This document shows, in pieces, positions 6,337 to 13,278 of a DNA stretch of 13,278 nt. This DNA is from Candidatus Gracilibacteria bacterium CG2_30_37_12 (GTDB lineage Bacteria > Patescibacteriota > Gracilibacteria > BD1-5 > UBA2023): contig MNYO01000091.1 of the NCBI GenBank assembly GCA_001873165.1, positions 1 to 13,278 of the forward strand, read 5' to 3'. Each line of letters begins with the position of its first letter. Position 1 is the stretch's first letter. The notes under the pieces were generated by a model. The model ran no database searches. It saw only the letters and a list, made by a program, of their open reading frames with translations, and was not told the DNA's origin. A program made the translations under genes and the position numbers.

Positions 6337-9300
6337 TTATTTAACAGAGTTAAGTGGGAATGTCTCAGTATTGAGAGGGTAAGAAGCAGCGTCAAGACCA
6401 CCAGCAACAAGGCTAGTAAGACTTACAGTCCATGCTTCGTTAGTAGAAGCATTAAGAGTAAGACCTTCAACTTTTACTACGTAAGTAGTAGAAGAACCAG
6501 CACTTACAATACCGTAGCTATTAAGTGGAACAATAACAGTACCACCATTAGTAACACCAGTTGCAGAACCTACAAGTTGGTTAGTACTCTTAGTGTAAAT
6601 ACTAATAGTTGCACCAGTATATCCAGCAGTAGAGTATGCACCAAGAACAGTCTTAAGACTAGCACCAGTAAGAGTTACTTGATTCTTACCGAATGCATTT
6701 ACTGTAAATTCCATTGCATTTGTAGCAAGAGCCTTAGATACAGGAGTTGTTTGAGCAACCTTGAATGTATTCTCAGAAACATCATGAGATGCACCAGCAA
6801 CGTCAGTTCCTGTCATAACAACCACTGCACCGTTAGATCCAGTAATGTCAGAACCAGCAACAACAACATTAGCAACTACACCAGTTTGGTTTGTAGTAGC
6901 GTTAACATCAGCAAGTACATAGAAGATAACTGATTTATCCATAGCAACGATAGTACCGTTTCCAGTATTAAGATTTGCAAATGTAGCACCAGTATCAGTA
7001 AGACTAGAAGCAGTTCCAAGTACAGTCATAGCAGAATCTACGAGACGAATATTTGAAAGAGCACTAAGATTAGCACCAGTAAGAACGATATCCTTAAGTT
7101 TGATTACATCGTTAGATGCAGTAACCTTAAATGAAGCGATCTTTTGATCCTTAGCACCAGCAGTGAAGAGAGACTTGTTAATAAGTGTATCTCCAGTAGT
7201 AGCAGCAAGAGCACCAACAGCAGAAGCGATATTAAATGTAGCTCCAGCAACTGAAGTAGAAGCAACAGTTACAGAAGTAAGGTTATCAACTGCAGAGTAT
7301 GCAATAGATGCAACATTGAAGCTACCAGTAGTAGTAACATCAGAGAAGTCAGCCTTAATCATAATATCTACAGCCTTAGTTGTAGAAACAGTAGAATTGA
7401 ATCCAGCAAAGTTTACAGTAGCAGTAGTAAGTGATTTAGTACTTACAGCAACACCGTCAACATAAAGTGTAAGAGAAGTATTACCTCCAGTGTATGAAAG
7501 AGCATTTCCTGCAGTAGTAGCAGAAAGATTACTAAGAGCAATAGGATTTCCTTGTGTAGAAGAGAATCGAGCAGCATATACAGTAACACCCTTAGCACCA
7601 GCAGCGAGAGGAGTAGTTCCAAGACCGTCAGTACGAGTTACATTGAGAGTAGACGCACCAATAGTAATAGTTCGACCTTCGATAGAACCGATAGCAGAAG
7701 TTACAGCATTTTGATTAGCAACGTATTCTTTTCGAGTTACAACACTGTTGATATCAAGAGTACCGAGTTTAACAGTACCTGCAGCAGTATCTCGAAGTTT
7801 TACGTATGCTCGAACTGGTACAGTACCGTTTACAGTTGCAGTTCCGAGGAAGTTAAGAGTTCCTGTAAAAGTTGCACCTGGAGTAGCAGTAAATATAGCA
7901 GCACCGATTTGAAGGTATACAGTATTCATACTCATAGAACCAGTAGCAATAGTTGTAGTATATCCAAGATTGATATCTTCAAGAGTTACTGCAGCTTTAG
8001 CAGTAATAGTACCAGCCATAAGAGTTACGTCAGAAGTACCTGGAGCAACTGTCTCAGAAAGAGTAGAAGCAGTATCTCGAGCAAATCGAACGTCACCACC
8101 ATTTACAGTGTAAATAGCAGCATTGATAGGAGCAACTGAACTAATAGTAGCTCGGAATGCACTTGCTGTTTCAACCATATTTACATCAGAAGTATTCTTG
8201 ATGTAAAGTTGGTATGTATCAGAAGTAAGTTCTACAGTATTTACAACCGCCTTAACGTAGTAAATAGCAGTAGCACCATCCTTAATAGTATCGTTTACAG
8301 TAAGAGTAAGAGTCTTTCCAGAAACAACAGCAGCAGAAGAAACTACTACACCGTTTCTTTCAAGAATGATATTAGAAAGGTTTGTAAGACTTGCAGTACC
8401 ATTTTGGTAGATAGTCATAGATTGAACCTTAATATCACGAGTATCAGGATTAGTATCTGTATTAGCAACAGTGAATTTTGCAAATTCTACAGAATCTGCA
8501 GAAGCATTGTAAGTTTGCTCTGAAGCACCTGCTACGATAGTAGCAGTAGCAACATTATAACTTGCAGTTCGAAGAGTAGGAGTTACAAATGAACCATTTA
8601 CATTTGCAGCAGAGCTTGTAATAGCAGCTGAAGCGAACGCGAAGTCGTTTCCAGGAGAAGTAGCAAGTTCAACATACATATCAAGAGATTCAGTAGAACC
8701 AGCCTTCACAACGAGAGAAGGAGCAAATGAAACTACCGCATTATTCTCAGAAGTGAAAGAAGCCTTACCAGAAACACGAGTTCCAGCTTTTTCGAACCAT
8801 ACTTTTGTTCCAGGAGGAATAGTAGCAAGTCCAGCTTTCTTAAGTTCAAGAGTGTTTACTGAAATATCAGAACCACCAGCAGTAAGATCTACAACGGCAA
8901 ATCGAACAATTCCGTTTGAAGGAATCTGAGTTCCAGAAACAGGAGTAGCAGGATTAAGAACAACTGAAAGATCACCAGCAGCTACAGTAGTAGTTGTAGT
9001 AACAGTAGTACCAGTAGTTGTAGTAACAGTAGTTCCAGTAGTTGTAGTAACAGTAGTTCCAGTAGAAGTACCTAAGTCACCGAATAGGTCACTAAGATTA
9101 AGATCACCAGAAGTAGTTTCTACTGAAGCAGTAGTAGTAAGACCAGCAGCGTTAGCAGCTACCTTAAATGCTTCACCACGAGATGCATTGTTATTTGGAT
9201 TGAAGAGAAGACCCTTGTTAATAATACCAGCTTTAGCAGCAGCATTAATAAATCCATTTAAACTAGCGTCAGTACCAAGATCCTTAAATCCTTGATCCTC

Positions 9301-9726
9301 AGTAGTTGCAGCAATACCCTTTGCAGAAAGGAGCATCTTAAGCATCTCAGCACGAGTTACGAGGTCCATAGGACGAAATTTTGGAGCAATCTTGTTAACA
9401 AGATCAGCAGAAGCAGCAGCCTCTACATATCCACAAAGATCACCAATTGCAGAAGTAACATCTGAAAATACTTTACCAGTACATTCAGCAACTTTAGCTC
9501 CCTTAATATTTACAGCAACTTTAGCCATTTCAGCTCGAGTTACATTATTACCTAGATTATAACCTGCTTCGGTAGATTGTTTACCAATAATACCAGCAGT
9601 AGCAAGTGCATCAGCATAAGGAGTGAATGAGCTAGCAGCATTAGCAACGAGTGAAGCACTCATAGCAGATGCAACAATAGCAACCACACTTACAGCGGAC
9701 GTAACTTTCTTTAAAAGAATACTCAT
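6337..9726 (-). CDS. SLH-domain surface-layer protein, secreted
   Basis: 1129 residues. A signal peptide is clear: MSILLKK, hydrophobic core to about 27, likely cleavage after ANA (about 30). Three SLH-type repeats follow, about 33-75 (FTPYADALATAGIIG...VTRAEMAK), 87-138 (FSDV...VTRAEMLKML) and 145-196 (FKDL...ASRGEAFK). SLH domains anchor proteins to the cell wall; two Cys (AEC, DLC) could form a disulfide. Residues about 222-246 are a Thr-rich linker of GTTVTTTT repeats. The rest, about 255-1129, is Ala/Thr/Val/Ser-rich with alternating beta-strand pattern, like the Ig-like or beta-rich body of S-layer proteins. It has very few Cys, no UGA-Gly codon although Gly is common, and a strongly biased codon set, all fitting very high expression. 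Single-gene unit with its own promoter and terminator; TAA stop. The exact lattice role is inferred; another large adhesin is possible. Confidence 0.88.
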   Translation of the reverse strand: MSILLKKVTSAVSVVAIVASAMSASLVANAASSFTPYADALATAGIIGKQSTEAGYNLGNNVTRAEMAKVAVNIKGAKVAECTGKVFSDVTSAIGDLCGYVEAAASADLVNKIAPKFRPMDLVTRAEMLKMLLSAKGIAATTEDQGFKDLGTDASLNGFINAAAKAGIINKGLLFNPNNNASRGEAFKVAANAAGLTTTASVETTSGDLNLSDLFGDLGTSTGTTVTTTTGTTVTTTTGTTVTTTTTVAAGDLSVVLNPATPVSGTQIPSNGIVRFAVVDLTAGGSDISVNTLELKKAGLATIPPGTKVWFEKAGTRVSGKASFTSENNAVVSFAPSLVVKAGSTESLDMYVELATSPGNDFAFASAAITSSAANVNGSFVTPTLRTASYNVATATIVAGASEQTYNASADSVEFAKFTVANTDTNPDTRDIKVQSMTIYQNGTASLTNLSNIILERNGVVVSSAAVVSGKTLTLTVNDTIKDGATAIYYVKAVVNTVELTSDTYQLYIKNTSDVNMVETASAFRATISSVAPINAAIYTVNGGDVRFARDTASTLSETVAPGTSDVTLMAGTITAKAAVTLEDINLGYTTTIATGSMSMNTVYLQIGAAIFTATPGATFTGTLNFLGTATVNGTVPVRAYVKLRDTAAGTVKLGTLDINSVVTRKEYVANQNAVTSAIGSIEGRTITIGASTLNVTRTDGLGTTPLAAGAKGVTVYAARFSSTQGNPIALSNLSATTAGNALSYTGGNTSLTLYVDGVAVSTKSLTTATVNFAGFNSTVSTTKAVDIMIKADFSDVTTTGSFNVASIAYSAVDNLTSVTVASTSVAGATFNIASAVGALAATTGDTLINKSLFTAGAKDQKIASFKVTASNDVIKLKDIVLTGANLSALSNIRLVDSAMTVLGTASSLTDTGATFANLNTGNGTIVAMDKSVIFYVLADVNATTNQTGVVANVVVAGSDITGSNGAVVVMTGTDVAGASHDVSENTFKVAQTTPVSKALATNAMEFTVNAFGKNQVTLTGASLKTVLGAYSTAGYTGATISIYTKSTNQLVGSATGVTNGGTVIVPLNSYGIVSAGSSTTYVVKVEGLTLNASTNEAWTVSLTSLVAGGLDAASYPLNTETFPLNSVK
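8990..9061. repeat. Three tandem 24-bp units coding the Thr-rich linker
   Basis: Three consecutive 24-bp copies (8990-9013, 9014-9037, 9038-9061), differing by one base in the first, each coding eight residues of the GTTVTTTT linker between the SLH and beta-rich parts of the surface protein. Such repeats can change in copy number and so vary linker length. Confidence 0.85.
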
Positions 9727-9789
9727 AGAAAACTGTGAGTTAAAAGATAAAAAGTGTCAGATGTATTTTCTTCTTTCATACCTCTTTCC

Positions 9790-9795
9790 ATTATA
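9790..9795 (-). promoter_or_regulatory. -10 box of the SLH gene promoter
   Basis: Minus strand TATAAT, 64 bases upstream of the ATG at 9726, giving a leader of about 57 bases. No good -35 hexamer is visible at the normal distance; a small GCAG-AAC-CTGC palindrome is there instead, which may be an activator site. No clear Shine-Dalgarno precedes the ATG. Confidence 0.5.
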
Positions 9796-9878
9796 ATAGC
9801 AGGTTCTGCGGACGAGCGTCTCATAATATTGAGATGTATAAAATAGGAAGGGTTTGGCTCGAGAAATAAGATGTAGTT

Positions 9879-9911
9879 GAGACCGGTCTCCTTTAAAAGG
9901 AGACCGGTCTC
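9879..9911. repeat. Perfect 33-bp palindrome upstream of the SLH gene
   Basis: Arms of 16 bases, GAGACCGGTCTCCTTT and its reverse complement, around a single A. Each arm carries the 12-bp self-palindrome GAGACCGGTCTC. It lies about 150 bases upstream of the SLH gene start. Its half-site matches the 38-bp palindrome upstream of recQ at 13 of 16 positions. No U-run follows on either strand, so it does not look like a simple terminator. Confidence 0.85.
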
Positions 9912-9943
9912 TCGAAACTTCTGTATCTCTTTTGCCGATTAAT

Positions 9944-10009
9944 GTAGGGGTCTTGCGGACTTTCCTACGAAGTTAAAGCTTTAACCTCTGTTATTTGCAT
10001 AACAAGAGG
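9944..10009. repeat. Cluster of three short inverted repeats
   Basis: GTAGG...CCTAC with an inner GTC/GAC pair (9944-9968), the perfect 14-bp palindrome GTTAAAGCTTTAAC (9972-9985), and a hairpin with arms CCTCTGTTAT and ATAACAAGAGG, one bulged base (9985-10009). There is no ORF here. Together with the 33-bp palindrome, these are all that can be seen in 9727-10003 besides the SLH promoter. Confidence 0.55.
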
Positions 10010-10044
10010 AGGGGGGAAATAATTGAGAATGTAAAATGTAGAAT
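10004..10044. repeat. Left inverted repeat flanking the four-helix-bundle gene
   Basis: Contains AAATAATTGAGAATGTA and ATGTAGAATTT after a G-rich run. The reverse complement of 10431-10482 has the same parts in the same order, including the GAGG-GGGG stretch. The gap between the two blocks differs because the right copy has an extra repeat unit. Confidence 0.65.
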
Positions 10045-10056
10045 TTAGAATGAAAT

Positions 10057-10422
10057 TTATTTCATCCGAGATGTTTTAAGAATACTTGTCAGTAATTTTA
10101 TTAACTCTATGCAATCTTTTTGAAGTGAATCTCACTGTGTCTTTGTGAGATTATTTGTTGCACAAAGAAGTAAGATCCAGTATTCCGTTTCTCGTGCTTC
10201 TTTCAGAGCGATTGATCACTTTGAAATAAAATCGGCAGTACTTTGGGCATCAGTCATTTCTGCAACATTTGCACCAATGGAAGTACCACTTCTTAAAAAC
10301 TGATTCACAAGATTTTTCTCTACATGCAAGGTATTCATATATTTAACAGCTTCAACAACTCGAACAGCAAAAGCAAAACTTTTATTTGCGATAATATTAT
10401 TCGTTTTCATATGGAGCTTCAT
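10057..10422 (-). CDS. Four-helix-bundle protein of the S23/IVP (bAvd-like) family
   Basis: 121 residues from the ATG at 10422 (117 from the second Met at 10410, which fits the family start MK..NIIANKSFAFAVRVV better). Two UGA-Gly codons (10216-10218, 10132-10134); without recoding it would stop early at ADFISK. Seen: NQFLRSGTSIGANVAEM, then STADFISK-G-SIALKEARETEYW, the diagnostic stretch of the family first found in 23S rRNA intervening sequences and similar to the Avd accessory protein of diversity-generating retroelements. These form pentameric four-helix bundles of mostly unknown role. Neither an rRNA nor a reverse transcriptase is in the window. The gene stands alone and is enclosed by inverted repeats at 10004-10044 and 10431-10482, suggesting it moved in as a unit. 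TAA stop. Confidence 0.88.
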
Positions 10423-10430
10423 TAAATGAT

Positions 10431-10482
10431 TTAAAATTCTACATTCTCAATCCTACATTCTCAATTATTTCCACACCCCCTC
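10431..10482. repeat. Right inverted repeat flanking the four-helix-bundle gene
   Basis: Holds two tandem 14-bp units, CTACATTCTCAATC and CTACATTCTCAATT (10439-10466), then ATTTCC and a C-rich run; it is the inverted counterpart of 10004-10044. Confidence 0.7.
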
Positions 10483-10673
10483 TCATTATAACATCATAAC
10501 AAGGGATGCACACTTAAACAGTAACGTTTAATATAAAGATGTTAAAGAACTTGTTCCCCGAGAACATAGGGCAAGCCTAGTTATCAGTACCGGTGATTAT
10601 ATAGAAAACAGAGTAAAGTCAAATAATTCACAAATCTCTTCACTCTTTCTTCACGGTCATTATTTTCAGAACA
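10483..10673. other. Gene-free interval upstream of recQ
   Basis: No ORF on either strand with table 25 that looks real. Visible are scattered short inverted repeats (TTAAAC/GTTTAA at about 10514-10531, AACATC/GATGTT, CTTG...CAAG near 10550-10575) and an ACCGGT near 10590. Possibly a structured leader or an unrecognised small RNA, but no known riboswitch fits. Confidence 0.3.
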
Positions 10674-10711
10674 GATATCGGTTTCCTTTCATATGAAAGG
10701 AAACCGATATC
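10674..10711. repeat. Perfect 38-bp palindrome upstream of recQ
   Basis: GATATCGGTTTCCTTTCAT joined directly to its reverse complement, with no mismatch and no spacer. It ends 82 bases before the recQ ATG. Its half-site is related to the 33-bp palindrome at 9879 (CGGT, then TCCTTT, in the same spacing). No trailing U-run. The likely recQ promoter would lie between it and the gene, but no strong -35/-10 pair is seen. Confidence 0.88.
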
Positions 10712-10793
10712 CAGACCGGCAGAAAATATAACAGAAAAGGATTTAAAAAGCAAAGAATGGAATATAAAATTTTGATTCTCCTCTGAAATCCAT

Positions 10794-12830
10794 ATGATAC
10801 ACCCCTATTCAATCAACACTCTTTTTATGTCTGTTCCTATTCAAACTATCCTCAAAGAAACTTTCGGTCTCGATGCCTTTCGTGAAGGCCAAGAAGAGAT
10901 CATACAAAGTATCCTTTCTGGCCATGATTCTATGGTATTTATGCCGACTGGCGGAGGAAAAAGTCTGACCTATCAGATTCCTGGAATCGCTCTGGATGGT
11001 ATAACTATTGTCATTTCTCCGCTCATTTCTCTTATGAAAGATCAGATCGATAAACTTCGAGAAAAATGAATTTCTTCTGTTTGTATCAATTCCACTATTT
11101 CTCTCCAAGAACAACGCGATATCTTAGAGGAAATCCGATATCCAGGAGAGTCTCCTATTAAATTTATCTACATCGCCCCAGAACGTCTGCATAATGAGGA
11201 GTTTTTGAATGTCATATCCAAAGTAAAAATCTGACTTATAGCGATAGATGAGGCGCACTGTGTCAGTCAATGGGGACATGATTTTAGACCGAGTTATATG
11301 AAGATTAAAGACTTCATAAAAATGCTCAGAAATAAAATACCCACAACTTACGATGAAGAGGAATATTTCCCCCATGACAAGGGGGGACAGGGGGGTTATA
11401 TTATCCCTATCATTGCCCTCACCGCAACCGCTACCAAAAAAGTACGTTCCGATATTATGGAACGTCTGGGGCTTTCTATTATAAAAGAATTCATCTATGG
11501 ATTTGATCGAAAAAATATCGTAATACTCGTCCGTGAAATAGCCAAGAAAGAAGAGAAGCTCGAGAAAGTTGCAGAGATTATTGAAAAAACTCCTGGGAGT
11601 GGTATTGTCTACGCAGCATCTATTAAAAATGTAGATGAAGTCTATAATTACTTGAAGTCCAAAGGAATCAGTGTCGGGAAATATACAGGAAGTATGGATA
11701 ATAATTCCCGAGAATCTGCACAAAATGATTTCATGGATGATACCACTCGAGTAGTTGTTGCCACCAATGCCTTTGGGATGGGAATCGACAAAAAAGATAT
11801 CCGATTCGTCATCCATTATAACCTCCCTGGAAGTGTGGAGGGATATTATCAGGAAGTCGGACGTGCTGGACGAGATGGGAAAATGAGTATCGCCGTGATA
11901 ATTGCGAGCTTTGCTGATACCAAGATACAAGAATTTTTTGTAGAAAATGGAAATCCCTCAGCTGAGGAGATATTAGAATTCTATGATTATCTCTATGAAG
12001 ATCTGATAGATGGTGAATGAAAAGGAAAGACTATTGAGAAAACCTATGCAGGAATGGGCCACGAGAGCGGGATAGGAAATGATATGAAAGTCGCTTCCAT
12101 TGTAAAAATACTTGAAAAATACAAAATCGTCAGTCGTGGAATATATGGAGAACAGAATCCTACGGCAGGATTTCGCGGAAAGGGAATTACACTTCTCAAA
12201 GAAAAACGAACACATCAATATATCCCCATCGATTGGGCTCACCAGACTATGCTCAAAAATGAATCTACCAGTAAACTCAATGCTATCAAGAAATTTCTCT
12301 TCACTCCACAGTGTCGCAAGAGATTCATTCTCACCTATTTTTCCGATATCACCGATCTCGAGAAACTCCCGAAAAATTGTGGGATGTGCGATTATTGTAT
12401 GGATCAAAAAAAGGGGATAGTCCGTGAACGACCTTCTTTTAGTAGTGCTGAAAAAAAGGAAAAGAAAACTCGCGAGAAAAAACAAGTCGGACGAAGTCAG
12501 AAAACCGATACCCTCGAGGAGACCCTCCGACTCTTTCGAGAACAGAAAAATCTCTCAGCTATAGCCGATGAACGAGGAGTTACCACTCAAACTATCGAAG
12601 CTCATATCGCCAAGCTTTATGGACGAGGAATTATCACGATTGATGAGGTGAGTAAACTCACTTCTCTCGACAATATCGAATATGCCCGAGATATTATCGA
12701 GAAGAAATTTGAAGGGAAAGTAGAGAAGCTTCGTGAAATTAAAGATGTTATTGAAGGAGAGGGAAGAAAGGATGTTCGATATTTCGATATCCATCTGGCG
12801 ATTGCGATGATGGAGAAAGAAGGAAAATAA
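10794..12830 (+). CDS. recQ: RecQ family ATP-dependent DNA helicase with C-terminal HTH_40-like domain
   Basis: 678 residues from the ATG at 10794 (a second Met at 10827 gives 667), with three UGA-Gly codons at residues 92, 147 and 409. RecQ is a 3'-5' helicase acting in recombination and fork repair. Seen: motif 0 FREGQEEII; Walker A MPTGGGKS near 50-57; [21 protein letters not shown] near 151-166; motif [11 protein letters not shown]-lobe [59 protein letters not shown] zinc site with Cys at about 507, 529, 532, 535 (CGMCDYC). The C-terminus (about 574-620, [19 protein letters not shown]...TIEAHIAKL) looks like the HTH_40 domain of some RecQ proteins rather than HRDC. Residues about 182-204 before ALTATA are an unusual insertion with [12 protein letters not shown] stop. 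Standard-code reading would break it into three in-frame pieces. Confidence 0.95.
11338..11403. repeat. Palindromic G/C-run insertion inside recQ
   Basis: Contains CCCCC (11369-11373), ATGACAA, GGGGGG (11381-11386), ACA and GGGGG (11391-11395), so the C-run can pair with either G-run. It codes the stretch with [12 protein letters not shown] between the helicase motif II region and ALTATA, where RecQ proteins are normally several residues apart only. The exact borders are uncertain. Confidence 0.55.
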
Positions 12831-12847
12831 GAAAGTTCCGAGAGTAT

Positions 12848-12874
12848 GTCATCCCGAGCGAAGTCGAGGGAACC
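12848..12874. repeat. REP-like sequence GTCATCCCGAGCGAAG...GAGGGA
   Basis: An imperfect hairpin, with TCCCGA pairing against TCGAGGGA, 18 bases after the recQ stop. From general experience this string is found as an intergenic repeat in many unrelated bacteria, so it probably belongs to a widespread repeat class; not verified here. Confidence 0.5.
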
Positions 12875-12910
12875 CTTTAAATCGACATTATAATACTGCG
12901 TTCAAAGAAA

Positions 12911-13051
12911 TTACAGAATATAGGATTCTTTTTTCTTGCGTTGCACTTCAGAAAAACTCTTTGCAACGAAAAGCCAAATCGTTGGCTTTTTTCCCGATTC
13001 ATTCCTCATCGGTATTGCTACGGCTTCGAATCCTATTCAAAATTGAGGCAT
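12911..13051 (-). CDS. Doubtful 46-residue ORF with one UGA-Gly
   Basis: MPQF-G-IGFEAVAIPMRNE at the start, and WLFVAKSFSEVQRKKKESYIL at the end, TAA. The fifth codon is UGA. It has no recognisable domain, and a terminator-like hairpin (12969-12992) and an inverted repeat (CGTTGCA/TGCAACG) lie within it, so it may be only the translation of a conserved non-coding repeat. Listed because the frame is open with the local code and nothing else fills the interval. Confidence 0.2.
12969..12992 (+). terminator. Rho-independent terminator downstream of recQ
   Basis: AAAGCCAA, ATCG loop, TTGGCTTT followed by further T residues on the plus strand; perfect 8-bp stem. It is about 140 bases after the recQ stop codon, the first good terminator there. 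Confidence 0.7.
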
Positions 13052-13068
13052 AATGGCAAAAAGTGTGT

Positions 13069-13136
13069 GGCTGTTTTGACTACTTCACCCCGCTTCCAGA
13101 GGGCAGATAAGGGGGTAAATTAGTCAAAAACAAGCC
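13069..13136. repeat. Long imperfect hairpin, 68 nt
   Basis: GGCTGTTTTGACTA at the left pairs with TAGTCAAAAACAAGCC at the right; the pairing continues inward with CACCCC against GGGGGTA, leaving a loop of about 20 bases that itself contains TTCC/AGGG-type pairing. No gene overlaps. It could be a small RNA, a mobile-element end or a recombination site. Confidence 0.5.
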
Positions 13137-13234
13137 AAATTTAGCGAGAAATATAAAAGTTGATACTTGGGTGCCTTAGATAAGAGAACAACTTGTATTT
13201 TTAACCACACATAATTTTCTATTTAACCTATATT

Positions 13235-13269
13235 TACAAAAAAGAGGAGGTTTTCTCTTCTTTTTTGTA
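13235..13269. terminator. Bidirectional terminator-like hairpin at window end
   Basis: TACAAAAAAGAGGAG, GTTTT loop, CTCTTCTTTTTTGTA; one mismatch in 15. A/T-rich on both sides so it could serve the recQ side or a gene beyond the window. 13137-13234 holds nothing I can assign. Confidence 0.6.
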
Positions 13270-13278
13270 TTTCTATGT

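Noticed and set aside
6211..8523. Several long plus-strand ORFs (e.g. 6211-6933, 7552-8139) rich in Ser, Thr and Asn
   Set aside because: They are antisense to the SLH gene and arise from its repetitive GTA/ACA/GCA-type codons; no domains, no promoters, and they conflict with a clear secreted protein on the other strand.
10550..10600. AGGGCAAGCC resembling part of a c-di-GMP riboswitch
   Set aside because: Only a short string agrees; the required helices and second half are absent.
13007..13040. tRNA-like TTCGAATCC string
   Set aside because: No acceptor, D or anticodon stems can be built around it.
12941..13123. 60-residue plus-strand ORF after recQ
   Set aside because: Runs across a terminator and hairpin, has no recognisable features and no plausible translation start.

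Overview
The window most likely comes from a candidate-phyla (CPR/Patescibacteria) bacterium that reads UGA as glycine (translation table 25), i.e. Absconditabacteria (SR1) or Gracilibacteria. The sequence itself shows this. uvrA, murB, recQ, a RAYT transposase, a four-helix-bundle gene and a tiny antitoxin all run through in-frame TGA codons, and several of those TGAs fall where the protein family has a conserved Gly (YNRG and LFEGRFR in the transposase, NPPGDSAG and VGLKG in MurB). Real stops are TAA, with one TAG. With the standard code these genes look broken; with UGA=Gly they are complete. Other traits fit: AT-rich DNA, weak or absent Shine-Dalgarno sequences, and compact gene packing.

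Layout. 1-85 (-): 5' end of rpmE (ribosomal protein L31) with a good promoter. 302-4222 (+): uvrA then murB, probably one operon. 4235-6276 (-): an accessory block with two toxin-antitoxin operons and a REP-associated tyrosine transposase, separated by near-identical GC-rich hairpins that also work as bidirectional terminators. 6337-9726 (-): a 1129-residue secreted SLH-domain protein, probably the S-layer protein. 9727-10793: a palindrome-rich interval holding a four-helix-bundle gene flanked by inverted repeats. 10794-12830 (+): recQ. 12831-13278: no clear gene, but hairpins, a widespread-looking repeat and a doubtful 46-codon ORF.

How the genes relate. uvrA and recQ are DNA repair genes, murB is cell-wall synthesis and the SLH protein is cell surface; these look like core genes. 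Between them is mobile or selfish material. The two TA operons have different proteins but share almost the same promoter/operator leader upstream and the same ~60-bp repeat downstream, so they look like different cores in one scaffold. The RAYT promoter lies between two inverted copies of a palindrome. murB and recQ each carry an in-frame palindromic insertion in otherwise conserved enzyme sequence. Two related perfect palindromes (33 and 38 bp) lie upstream of the SLH gene and recQ.

The strongest items for a second look are the TA scaffold, the RAYT promoter architecture, the coding-region insertions, the frameshifted YafQ-like toxin and the palindrome family. All family assignments are from reading the translated sequence by eye; no database search was run.
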